Origin: Baylisascaris procyonis
Taxonomy: Eukaryota; Nematoda; Chromadorea; Rhabditida; Ascarididae
Assembly: GCA_037389465.1 (NCBI GenBank)
Contig: JAZARR010000260.1
Location: forward strand, 219,501 to 283,500
Length of the DNA: 64,000 bases
Direction of reading: 5' to 3'
Shown: positions 28,738-40,500 of the stretch, in pieces
Numbering within the stretch: position 1 is the stretch's first letter
Layout: the number at the start of each line of letters is the position of its first letter
Notes under the pieces: generated by a model
The model's input: only the letters and a program-made list of their open reading frames with translations
Told to the model about the DNA's origin: nothing
Databases searched by the model: none
Program-made: the position numbers and the translations under genes

Positions 28738-31448
28738 TAATGTGGATATATGTATCGTTTTTTGAATGCTACCGGCACACGAAAATCCATATGCACCTGG
28801 AACTCTTCACACCTGTTTATGAAAGCCTTAGCCCTGCGAAAACGTTTAAATAAAAGTTTTTCAGGAGGATTACATACTTATTGATGCTACGATTCCTCTG
28901 TCGACAATTTCAGAACTTTTTTTATCTCACTTCTTCCTAAAACATCTTCCAATTTTGTTTCTGTTGGGTAACTTTATGGTGATTCACCTATTCCGTTCAT
29001 ATGCAAGACTGACCTGGCAATATCATGGTGAATTGTTCTAAGCGTAATGATAGAAAGTGAAATCAACGCAAAAGAATTTGCTTCTCACTCGAAACTAATA
29101 AAAGTTCTCAGTTTCATTGATCATATTGTTGATGTTGTTCAAAAAATTTTGAATTCATTCTGAGAAAACATCATTCCTCCATTTTTATCAATTTTTTATG
29201 TTTTCACATTTTCTTTCCACTATTCGTGGGAAAACTCTATGAGCTATGAGTTTTTGCACTTTATGCATGCAACGAGTGGAGCACAGCACATCGCTAAGAT
29301 GGCCACATTGTGAGTTCAATTGAAAACTGTCGCAAGGAGAAGATGTACAAGGTCCTCTTGCAGGAATGAACAAAATACGACTAGAAAAGGAGTTGCAAAA
29401 TTTTGATGGCACTCGCAAAACCTTCATTCTGCTGTAAATTGTGGTTCTTAACAGCGAGGTTTATGTGAGTGCCCAGGAAACAATCAATTATCGGCTTCTT
29501 CTGGGTAAAAGCAGCTACAACAAAGGCTGTTCCATCGTTACCGGATTGAGTTGCTGCCGCAGTGAGAAGATACCAATTAGGATCAATGTCATGGCTGCTT
29601 CATAAAGTTGAAACTTTTGTTATCTTTGGTGATTTGCTCCTTTTGTTTGAGTTTGCATTGTTGGTTCGAGGTTGAGCGCTGGCTAAGTTTTTTTTTTTTT
29701 TTTTTAAAGATCGCGACTTGATTATCGTTATGCAGCAGGGAAGTTCTCAAGGGTCATTTCATTTGTGTTATATGCAAGTGATAGTCTTAGAAAAATAGTA
29801 GAAAAACGTTAATATTATTACATCGTTTCAGTGAGCGAAAGCTCAAATTTTTTAAACTGTGAAATTCCAAATGCTATAATGTGCAAATATTCTATAAAAT
29901 TGTACGCCGCGTTTCGTTCGTCGTTCGTCCTCAATTTTTTTATTTTTATTTTTTGTTTATTTATTTATTTATTTTTTTTTTTAGCGAAATCATGTCAGAT
30001 GCACTCAGAAGGCATTGCTTCAAATAAAAATAATGGCTGAAATCATCACTCTTTTGCCTTAAAAAGTAAAATTCAACTCATCGTTTTTCATATTGTCGAA
30101 TCTCTCATGATTGCTCATGAACGCTAAAGTGCTCTATTGCTGTGCCATCAGAAAGTGATTAGATTCTGCGCAGAAATGTTCCATCATTATCCTTTATTCT
30201 TAAACCTATCCATTAAATTGTTTGATCGTTATTTTCACAGCGTAATTATTCACACCGGTGGGCGGTTACAAGTGCATCTCGCTTTCTTGATTAGCCGATT
30301 AAAGATGATTTCATTATACGTCATTTCATTATCCAACTTCACGGCTCACTGCATCAACAATTGTTTGCCGGAATGCTTCACTAAATTGAAGAAAAATGCT
30401 CTTCTTCCTAAGTTCGACGACGCATTGCAGTATCACTGACCTATTCAAATTCAAGTCATTCATCGCATTCGTAAACAACGAAAAATTGCAATGGAATAGT
30501 TTCGGTGTCAGAAGAGCGTCTCTAATTTGCAAAACATGCACAAAAATGATGATTCAATAGCGTGAAATCTATTTCGAAAGCATGAAGTGAAGCGATGAAA
30601 CAGTCCGCTCAAATTGTTGGGAACTTGTATTGTGCGCTTACGAATAAAGAAAATGAGGCAAAATACCGGCGCATTTGCTAATCAAGCTTTCTTTCTGTTA
30701 GAGATTGGATAGTATAGTCGACGACGCCGTAATGCTTTAGAAAAAAAACTGATGAACAGAATGAGCGGATTCATGTATTTTCTGAAGGATTTCTTTTACA
30801 TGCGCATATGATCGCCCAACTTTTTGCATCGCGCTAATTTTTTGTCCGCCACAGGATTTGCGGTCGTTTGGCTCTATTTTATACACTTGGTGGTCGCTGC
30901 GTTATATTTTGAGTATGTACGAATGCTGCATAAGCGAACGAAATGCGCGATTACACGATTCATTTGTCTTAGATGGTTCTCTTAAAGAATACATTTTTCT
31001 TAGATGGTTTTGCAAAAGAATAAGGCTCTACGACATTGATATATCAGAATTTTCTCACTGCCTAACTGCTTTAGAAATACGTTTAATATAATTGCTGTTT
31101 AATTTGTGGTAAGGGATTGCGCAATTAAGTGCAAATGGGACATTATGACGTTAATAGATCTTTAAAAGATCTTCAATAGGTAATAATTTCACTCACATCT
31201 TCTTTCTCATCGTCTAGCCGAGTCATATTTATGAATCATTTCAATAGCTATGCTCGCCATTGACTCCACTTTTTTGACAATTAAATGCTTTTTTTTTGAA
31301 AAAAAAGAGGATTCATGTTCACAATAATCATCAGTTGGCTAGAAGTATATTACTGTTAGTGTTCAATTATCATCAAGATTCATGCTTTTGAAAAATCCTG
31401 TCTATTTTTCGCAACAAGAATATTCGATATGGAGTTGTTTCTCGAAGA
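28738..31448. other. Gene-poor stretch with poly(T) runs
   Basis: Poly(T) tracts occur at about 29690-29705 and 29935-29985. A minus-strand frame at 30329-30541 and an overlapping 100-codon plus frame at 30137-30439 compete over the same bases; neither resembles a known family. Confidence 0.35.
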
Positions 31449-31580
31449 AACTTATTCATCTGGGTCTATACTAACGTTATGCGCATAAAAGACTTCACGT
31501 CAATATTATCTGAGTATAAAACTTTTAACGTTTTTGATTTATCGATCATATTTTCTTTATAAAACTTTCATAAATTGCCA
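31449..31580 (+). repeat. Dispersed repeat family, fragment C
   Basis: About 130 bases match the last part of copy B (61344-61466) in direct orientation, from a TTCATCTGG-TCTATACTAAC block through TTTTGAT-TAT-GATCATATTTTC to ATAAAACTTTCATAAATT. All three copies stop at nearly the same base, so that is probably a true end of the element. Confidence 0.85.
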
Positions 31581-33300
31581 TTTCACTTAGAAACGCCCAC
31601 TGCTGCATGCCATTTAGATACAGTAGAATTTCCCTTCAAGGTTACAGAAAAAAATTTGATTGCTTTTATCGGCTATCTATCATCGTGGAAAATTCGCTCG
31701 ATAATTCTGTTATTGAGAGGAGCATTCGCACACGTTTTTTAAAAGATTATGCTCGTTAAAGCATGTGACAAGCGTCGCTGAAGCTAGTTTGCGATGCAAC
31801 GAAGGAAAATTTATGAAAGCGTAATCCTCTAAGTTAGACCAAATATGAGGGCATTAAAATGCCATTGAAATATATCAGTACAACGGAGTTCAACTGGTTA
31901 ACCTACACTAGTTAACTTTGAGAAGCAATATCTCATTAGGGAGGTAATTCCATGTTTGCTTTCAACGCGCAAGTTCAATATACATAAAGGATTCATTACA
32001 ACCGATTACGATTCACATGATTGAATTTTTGACTGGCTTCTACTCACGTCACCCATCCTTGATTTAGCTTATATTGCTGAGCTATCGGAACAAAGAATGG
32101 ATGGACCACCGGAAGAGGAAGAGTCGCGAAAGAGATTACAAGTCATACAAAGATTACGTCATCCGACAAAATCTATGGGTCGCGCCTCTTGGGCCGTTGC
32201 GATAACGGCCTGAGAGCAGCCAGAGCCATAAGAACATAAGCACCCAGCTGACTGTTGAAGGGCCTGAAGAAAGTGCCAGGTTTTTTATTCTATGAGGACG
32301 GTACAAGAAATTCTTTTTTTTTTCAAATCTTGAAGCGGATGATGAAAATGAGAATGGGAACCTTCGCTATACTGCCTATCACTGCTTGAAAATTTCTACG
32401 GGATTTTTACTTACTGATGAATAATGTTGCAGGATTTGCCAAAAACTGCGTCAAATAATAAAAAAAAAAGTTGAAGCAGTGGCCTCAGAAACGTGTGCGA
32501 TTGGAGGCCGCTGCTTTCATATGCGCGTGTATATGCTTTTATCCAAGGTTTTTTATTCCGTTCCCTAGAAAATCAAATGCACGCTGCTTGGTTATAAGAA
32601 TCCCGTATGTGTCCGAATTCATGAGATTAGATGATAATTTCGTAGGCGAAGTGGTGAGTGGCGATTTCCGAAACTCATATCAATGTACTGGCTTGAGCGG
32701 TTAGGCTACTTTCTGTTTGAAAACGCATTAGAGCAATATAAAAAATTGAGCGTGACTTACCAACGACGATATGAACGCTTAATAATCTTATAAGAATATA
32801 CTGCCCGTTCGAAACTCCATATTGTTTCGAAGTAAGTGAGCAATATCTTTCATTTATTTGTGTAGGTGAGGAATCACTTTTAGAGTACCCTTGCTAACAT
32901 TGATGACAGTTTAAGCTCATCTCGTTAAAGATTCGTTGATACGCTTTCCCATTAGTTTAATCATATGATGAGTTCATAGGATGAAAGGCTGAAGTGTTTC
33001 TTTGATTAGGCTAATAGTTCTTATAATCTTTTTTTTACACCGAGAGTAAGATGCGAGAATATCACATTAGTAGACGTAATATGACGTTCTAATCGGCGAC
33101 AATTAACTGTCTCTATCAGAAATTCCTCAAAATTTCATCATCAGCAGAGGATTCCTCAACTGTTTCCAGTGTTCTTAATCAAACTTTATCCATTTAGGTA
33201 GTTACTTTTTTACACGAATTTCATTTATTTGCTCGCATTGATTTATTCACTTATTTGCCATTTAATTATTCATTTAAAGAATAAATGTATCTTCATATCT
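31581..33300. other. Gene-poor stretch with a G+C-rich patch near 32090-32285
   Basis: The patch at about 32085-32214 reads on the plus strand as an open, charged peptide (for example DGPPEEEESRKRLQVIQRL) ending at TGA. It may be the end of a decayed mobile-element protein or an exon. It has no recognised family. The 77-codon frame at 32471-32704 is likewise unrecognised. Confidence 0.3.
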
Positions 33301-33520
33301 GTTCCACTTCCGCTTAGGTGAAAGTATGAAGTCGGTTGATGGTTAGGGCTCGGGCTCATCTCCTGCCCATCGGATACTGACGGGTTAATTTATCGTTGTC
33401 CCACTTAAGAGAAGAGTTCTGGCTTGTTCGACTGCCTCGTCCCGATAAGGCTGCTGCTCGGGCTGGCTCCGTAGGGCGAAGCCTAAAAGTCTAGTCGGAG
33501 CCTTTCTTAAACCGACGGCG
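33301..33520. repeat. G+C-rich island of repeat-like character
   Basis: About 200 bases rich in CTCGGGCT, CCCGATAAGG and GGCTCCG words stand out against AT-rich flanks. Stops interrupt all frames. It is probably a fragment of a dispersed non-coding element. No second copy was found in this window. Confidence 0.3.
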
Positions 33521-35755
33521 CAGTAAACAGTACCGAACGATGAATGTTGTTGTAAGTGAATGTGAGTAGCAAACCTTTAGCGCTACTAAGCAACTGAAAC
33601 CACAAATGATGGTGTTATAGAGGAAATTTGCGAAAATGCACATAAACTCCAATATGGAAAACACTCTGGAGCGCCTCCGACTCTTACTTTCACGACTTGG
33701 AGGGGATTTGTTAGGAAATATGCTCGGTGCTGAAAGAAATTCAATATTTTGCCATATATTCTGCAAAATTTGCTTGTTCTAGGGTTGCATAAAAATACGC
33801 TTATGAATTTAAAAATACTGCCTGTCAGTCCCTTAAGAACCTATTCACTGACCTCTTGCAACTGTTTGTTATAGTAAAATAGAAGTATTTCAGAAAGAAA
33901 AAAACTTTTTTCTCATTACGTCATCAATTGTGATTCCGAAGTAATATTGCCATACGATTGCGCTTGTCATTGTTGCTAGAAAACACATTTATCGCACAAG
34001 TCGTGTAAACGCCGTTTTGAATGAATTAGAAAACGAGTAATTACGTCCTTTGAATAAAAATGCAAATAAAAGCGAGAAAATTCGATATTTCAACGAAATT
34101 TTTTCCATTCATCTTGTTCAGCTCGTTCACCACGAATTTAGCACTCAAACCTCTCTCGCTTAATCATGACGAGTATATAGATTTTTGCTTACTTCATCCG
34201 TCGCCTTATAATGTTTATAATGAATGGAAATCGCGATTTCAAACGAACGACACGAGAAGTTTTGAAACATTTTTCTTTGAAAATGAAATTCGTTGACTCT
34301 GATAATATTTTCCTGCCACTGCATCCCTTATCTCCTCTAGTGGAACTTCAGTGTTTAAGTTGAATTTGATAAGGCGGACTTTGCAGCAGTGATAGAGTGA
34401 CGTGATGCATAGTGATGTTACAATCAATGCGCTACAGTATTGCCTTTGAGTGCGTTGTCAGTGATGTACGCTGTAAGTTGTGGATTGTCACATGATATAT
34501 ACCGTGAGCTCCATAACTTCATTTTACTTTTCCTCGTAACTTTACTGTCTTTTTTATAATCCGAACCCGTTCTTCTAAATGCATTTGGAAAACCGACAAT
34601 CCACTGGAAGGACAGCATAGTTTTTCCTTATGTAGACTATGTTTCAGTCGTGTTGATCAATTTGGTGTCAGGTTTACTTAATCGACACATTTTTATGCGT
34701 TCATGCATTTGCTTATTTGTTCATTTGCTTATCTGCTTAATTATTCAATCACACGTCGGTTCATTTATTTCAAGGTAATTTTTGTATATAATATATGTTA
34801 ACAGCATGTTGGAAAACATGCAAAATACAAGTGAATCTAAGCAGCAAGAGAGAGCAAAGCGTTTGCAAGGAAACAATCTGAGTGAGCGGACAGTCTACGC
34901 ATAAGAGCAGAAGTAGTATGACGTTCGAGTCGACTCATAGGTAAAGCGAAAGGTGAAGGAGCGAGCGACACTGCGCAAATTTCACGTTCGTCCAATATTA
35001 AACATGAGACCATATAGAACATTGTTTGTGTTCGTTACGTTTTTGGCCAGCGCAAAGTGATGCTCACGTCAACCACGGCGATGAGCAAATTTCTTTAACT
35101 AAAACCTCTTAAAAGCCTGCAAGTTCTCCAGTGAAGAATCGAATGAAACTGTTGTGGCTTAATTTGTGAATCGTAAAAAGAATCGAATCGTAAAAAAATG
35201 TGAAAAGCTCCTTCAATTCCTGTATTTCCCAATTGTGGCGTAATTTGTGCCATACAGGTCACAGTTAACCTTTCGAAAAGAAATCCTTCTAAACTGAGGG
35301 TTAAATGTTTCTTGGGATCCTCCAAGAATCTGATAGCAGAAACCAAATAAGGAGAAAATGAAGGAGTAAATTTTACAGATTGAAATGGCAGTAATCAGTG
35401 AAAACTTTTAGGCAGTGAAGTTGCAATTTTGCAGAATATGCGTTGCAGTTTTCCGTGACATTCAATGAAGGTGCGTTTCGAGTCAATCTCATGAGAACTT
35501 CGCATTCCAGCAAGAGAAAATATACTTGTCAGAAGATGATTTAGAGCATGCGACATTTTTCATCCGAAAAAAAAAAATAATCGGCTCAATTTTGATCAGC
35601 TGCATCTTCCATCTAAATCATTGAAGGGGATGCGGGAGTCGTCATACGTACAATAAGGCAATTGAGACAAATTATAAGGTCATCAACAGAAAGTTTGAAT
35701 CGACTTAAACACTTTTCGCAGATGCATCATTTGTGAGGGTGAGAAGCAAAACAAA
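33521..35755. other. Gene-poor stretch
   Basis: Short frames only. The 83-codon minus frame at 35095-35346 lies downstream, in the same orientation, of the LINE fragment at 35762-35980 and might be its decayed continuation, but I see no diagnostic motif in it. Confidence 0.3.
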
Positions 35756-35761
35756 CACTTC

Positions 35762-35980
35762 TTAATGGAACACCACTACGAAATGGATATGGGCCGGGGA
35801 AGCATTATCAATCCTCACCTGGAAATTTCGTTCATAAAAAAATATTTCCACCCACTTGACTAAACAACCGCTTGCCGCATATTGTGTCAAATTAAACGGC
35901 TTCCCTTTGTAGCAAATCATATTAAAGGCCTTTGCATATTCAATAGAGACAATTAAGATATGAACAAATTGTCTAAACAA
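35762..35980 (-). pseudogene. Decayed LINE reverse transcriptase fragment (CR1/Jockey-like)
   Basis: The minus-strand translation contains IEYAKAFNMI followed about 25 residues later by LVKWVEIFFYERNFQVRI. This corresponds to the conserved reverse-transcriptase block in which an acidic 'DY-KAFD' motif is followed by 'W(I)..FL..R.Q.V'. The first aspartate is changed to glutamate and the following QGS block is not preserved. Only about 70 residues remain, so this is a remnant. It lies some 370 bases outside the left end of the Pao/BEL insertion. Confidence 0.5.
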
Positions 35981-36343
35981 TTAATACAAGAATTCGATTC
36001 TAGTAAAGGGAATGATCAATTATCGCATATCTGAAAATTATTTCGGAAACCTAGAGATGAAGGAGATTAGATAGATTAGGTGAAATGGCAATGGTTTGCT
36101 GATCAAAGGGGAAACGATTGCGCATTTCCAAGCAATCAAAAGATATGGACAAGAGGTAGGGATATTAAACTAAGAGTAACATATGGTGAGAGTGAAACCT
36201 CGACAATGCGTTTATGATAAGCAATGAGAAATTTGCGAATATTTCTTGAAGGCCATCAATAAACCTTAAACGATTGTTGCAGAAAAATCCATCATCACAA
36301 TGTTGCGTTCCATAGAAACACTCGAGAAGTAACCTGCAAGGTT

Positions 36344-36348
36344 ATCCC
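36344..36348. repeat. Target-site duplication, left copy
   Basis: The pentamer ATCCC directly precedes the left LTR and is repeated at 44056-44060 directly after the right LTR. Five bases is a typical duplication size for LTR elements. Confidence 0.9.
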
Positions 36349-36416
36349 TGTCGTGAACAAAACGAAGTTGATGGTCGTATGTAGACGACAGAAAAAGATA
36401 AAGAAGAGATCGACGG

Positions 36417-36422
36417 TTTATT
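36417..36422 (-). promoter_or_regulatory. Polyadenylation signal in the 3' LTR
   Basis: AATAAA on the element's sense strand, about 70 bases before the LTR end. The same hexamer occurs in the 5' LTR at 42990-42985. Cleavage soon after would place the R/U5 boundary close to the LTR end. Confidence 0.55.
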
Positions 36423-37004
36423 AGAAAAGAGATCAACAAAGTTAAGGTCACAATGCACGTGAAGTAAAACCAACAAGCTGCGCAGGCCTGTCAAAAAAAT
36501 TGGCAATATAAAAGCAATAAAGAAAACAACGACAATCGAAGGCCAAAGCTTTGACTTGGGGCAGGTTGGGCGAATTGAGCGATATAATACCGAATGAGCG
36601 GGACACACGTTTAGAGTATGGCACTTATTGTCAACTGTCTCACGGCCTGATACAATGAAGCGCAATATAAGCACAAGGGAAACGAAGTGTCGGGCGATCG
36701 CTTTCGTGCCGACACCTGGTTATCAATGTATCGCCGTCTAACTCGTGCGACTGATTCTATTCGCCGCAATTTCTTTTCTCCCGCGCTGGGATTGACTCTT
36801 CGGGTTTGTGGCTACTCGACAACTTGAACAGTGATGAACTATAATTGATTTCAACAAAGAAACCGGCCTGTTTTGATGAGGGCTCGTCCGCTTGCGCCCT
36901 TTTTCTTCTTTTTGTGCTTGGCTATACCAACCTCCTGGTTGGTCCGTCCCAAGTTTGTTCACACGGTTCGGGGGACACCTTTTTGCGTGCGAATCGCCCG
37001 ACAC

Positions 37005-37026
37005 CTCAAACTTGGGTAATTAAACC
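37005..37026 (-). other. Exact 22-nt SL1 spliced-leader sequence in the 3' LTR
   Basis: The minus strand reads GGTTTAATTACCC directly followed by AAGTTTGAG, identical over all 22 positions to the nematode SL1 trans-spliced leader. It is in the sense direction of the element and is followed by GT. A chance 22-base match in one LTR is essentially excluded. The match is copied in the other LTR because both derive from one template. Confidence 0.95.
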
Positions 37027-37489
37027 TTCTGATGCTTCACAAACAACGTAAAAACGCGATATACCCGAAAAACGAATACAAAACCATCATAAAACATGAT
37101 CTGAGTCAAATATGGTGATTCCAGTGATGAGCTAACGAAAAGGTACAATCCAATGACGAGGAGAGTGAAAAAAAAAACGTCACAAACTACTGACGAGATC
37201 GTGGAACTTTGAGGCAATCCACAAGTAACCATGAAAATAAAGTTTAAATTCAGAAAAAACAATGAAGAAGAAAGTGCTGACAAATGAAGTAAAGGCGCTA
37301 CACTTACACGCTTACACACGACGCATTAGAAGACACGCGCTTACACACGACCGCAACGCCGCATTAGAGAACGATATAGTCGCTACAGTCAGAGATCAAC
37401 TTAGATCGTTCTTTGAGTTATTGCGTTGATACACAGTTTGATTTACTGTGTGCCGCAGCCCGCTAACTCATTCGCGAATCTTCGCGACA

Positions 37490-37515
37490 CTCCGACCGCA
37501 GCGAAAATATCCCTT
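37490..37515. other. Short 3' untranslated segment and possible polypurine tract
   Basis: On the sense strand, 29 bases separate the polyprotein stop (TAA, 37518-37516) from the 3' LTR. A purine run (AAAAGGGA, overlapping the stop region at about 37516-37509) may prime plus-strand synthesis. It is not directly adjacent to the LTR, so the assignment is tentative. Confidence 0.3.
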
Positions 37516-40500
37516 TTAGGCTGGTGCCTCGTTATCGTCTATTTCGAGCGGGTACAACTGGCTTATGGGTCTGGTCCATTCATTTCCATTACCCAGTTTC
37601 ACTCTTGCTGTACGTATGGATCGACCTTCTCCCCCTCTTAATTCCACTATTCGACCTAATTTCCACACTGCTTTGGGGGTTCCTTCTTCTTCTATGATAA
37701 CCACCTCGTTTATTCGCGGCTCTCTAGTTACTGATCCTCTAACGGCTCGATGATTTCGTTGTGTTCGCTCTCGCAGCGACGTGAGATACTCTGACCGCCA
37801 GTAATTCCAGAAGCGATCGAGTGTGCTAAGTGTTGCTTTCCATCTCATTAACATTTTTTCTCTAGACATCACCTCCTTTGGAAGGTAGCTTGGATCTTCC
37901 TTTTCTCCCTCTTCGTTTACCGTGAAGATCATTTCAGCAGCTGGTATCAGAAAATCGATCGGCCGAATAATATCGACTGACGTTTCATGCACATAAGTGA
38001 GTGGTCTACTGTTGACTACTCCTTCAACTTCTACAATAAGTGTTCGAAACTCTTCTTCGCTTAATCGTTTTCGTCCCACTGCTTTACGAAGTGAAGTTTT
38101 GGTTAAACCTATCATTCTTTCATAAACTCCTCCTTGCCATGGAGCGAAAGGTGTTATGAAGTTCCATTTGATTTCCTCTGCTCTGCTGATTTGTCTTAGG
38201 ACTTCTGCGGCGAGCGTAAAATTGCTCCCGTTGTCGCTAAATACAAGTTTAGGTTTTCCTCGTCGACTCACATATCTTTGAAAGCAGTTGAGGAACGAAG
38301 ATGCTGACAAGTCATTTGCCACTTCCAAATGGACAGCGCGTGTCGTAAGACATGTAAACAATGCTACCCAACTTTTTTGAAATTTAATTTCATTGCCCAA
38401 AAGAGCTTTTAAGTTGAACGGTCCAAAATAGTCCAGTCCCACATTTTCGAAGGCTCGGGTTACAACTGTGCGGCATGATGGTAGATCTGGCATTCTTGGA
38501 AGCTTGAACGGATGTGTGAGCCATCTACGACATTTCATGCACTTTTTCTTTATGACCTTTTTTACCGTTTCTCTCCCTTTGGCTATCCAGTATTTTGACC
38601 GCAGTTGGTTTAACGTATGGGCTGGCCCCGAATGCATTAAAATTTCGTGTTGATGAGTAATAAGCATTTCCGTGATGGGATGTTTAGGTAGAAAAATCGG
38701 AAACTTGGTGTCTCGTGGGAGGTCTGAATAGGCAAGACGTCCTCCACATCTCCAGAGATTGTCGTCGCCTCGAAAAAGCTCCCAACGCACAATCTCCGCT
38801 TTCGTGATCATTTCTTCTTGAGCCTGTCTAATGAGATGTTTTTCCGCTTCTATTTGGTCCTCCACTCCTACTGCCTTTCTTTTCCGTTCCTTGAGGTTCT
38901 TTATGAATCTTATCACGGCAGCCGTGATGCCCTTCACTTTCCTCCAACTGTTATACTTGCTTGCATCGATTACACAGTGATTTATAGCACAATCGTTTTC
39001 TTCTTCTGTACCGACTTCGAGCGCGGTAACTGTTGTCGTAGGTTGTTTGCCTTGGTCTCTCTTCACTTTGTTCTTTTGAAAGGCGTCTTCGCTGATTACA
39101 CATTGTTGCGGATTTGAAAGCTCCCATTTCGGCCAATTCTCTACGGATTGTCTGAGCCATGGTGGGCCATGCCACCACAAGGAACTTTCTTTAAGCTTGT
39201 CAGGATCAATGCCCTTTGTCGCAATATCGCTCGGGTTTTGATCGGATGGGACGTAACTCCACCATTTCGCCGTATTACGCATTTGCTTTAAACGATTTTC
39301 GATGAACCTCGTATTGATCTCTTTATCTGAACGTATCCAGTGCAACACACATTTGCTATCGCTCCAGTAATGGGTCTCCACTTCCTCCATCGAGAGCTGT
39401 TTCTTTACGAACTCGAGTAATCGTACTCCGATGAAGGCTGCCAACAATTCGAGTCTTGGAACCGAAGCTCCCTTCACGGGGCACAGACGCGTTTTAGCCA
39501 TAACTAAGTTCGTCAATACTGCACCATTTACGATTTCACGATTGTATACTGCTGCGGCGTAAGCCTGCATCGATGCATCGACAAAAACGTGCAGTTGTCT
39601 CTCCTTTGCACAACGAAAGAATATTTGACGAGGGATGTCGTTTACTGTATTATTCCAACTTTTCTGTAATCTTTCCCACAGTAACTTCTCTTCTTCTTTC
39701 AATGAGTCATCCCATTTGTATTTCTTCTTCCATAATTCCTGAAGGAATACTTTTAATGGGACAAGCAACGGAGCCATTAATCCGAGAGGATCAAAGTGAG
39801 AGGCTACAAAGCTCAGTACTTGTCGCTTGGTTTGGGCGGCACCAATCTTGTCTTTTACACCTAGTATTATTTTATCCTCCTTTAACGACCATGTTATTCC
39901 TAACACTTTGGTCTCTTGTACTTCTTCTCGATCTTCCGGAGGAATAGCATCATACACTTCTTTGTTATTTGACGCGAACGATCTCAAGTTCATTCCGGCA
40001 CCTGCGAAAATTGCTTTTCCTTCACTACATAGTTGTATCGCTGTCTCTGAATTTTCTGCCTGCAACATGACATTGTCTACGTACAGATTTTTTAAGATTT
40101 CTTGAGCTGTAGTGGATCCAATTTCTGTCAAATGTTTCGTCAAAGTTGCAGCAAGTAAGAATGGGCTGGAAATCATTCCGAACGGTACTCTACAAAATCG
40201 ATACACTTCGATATTGTTTTCATCGACCGGACCCTTCTCTTTTACCCACAAAAACCGGGTCGTATCACGATCCTTCACATTCAGCTCCAGTTGCAGAAAC
40301 GCTTTTTCTACATCAGCAAGAACAACGTATTTAGAAGTTCGAAACCGTAACAGTATGCCTGCTAAGTCGTTTAACATCACTGGGCCTCTGAGCAACTGAC
40401 TGTTCAGGGAATTACCTTTCTCGTCTTTAGCACTTGCATCAAAAACCACCCGTAATTTAGTTGTCGATTTTTGAGGTGTTAGGACTGCTTGATGTGGTAT

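Larger units (their letters stand above)
36349..37489 (-). repeat. 3' LTR of the Pao/BEL element
   Basis: 1141 bases, starting TGTCGTGAAC and ending TTCGCGACA on the plus strand, so the ends follow the TG...CA rule. It differs from the partner LTR by about six substitutions and a 2-base change in one A-run. The element is read on the minus strand, so this is its 3' LTR. It holds an AATAAA signal (36422-36417) and a sense copy of SL1. Confidence 0.95.

Noticed and set aside
29660..29672. GGTTCGAGGTT as a tRNA T arm
   Set aside because: No matching D arm or stem upstream.
37005..37026. A stand-alone host SL1 RNA gene
   Set aside because: The motif is inside both LTRs. The sequence after the leader does not resemble the known SL1 RNA body and no Sm-site-like run was found nearby, so I call it an LTR feature and not a host SL gene.
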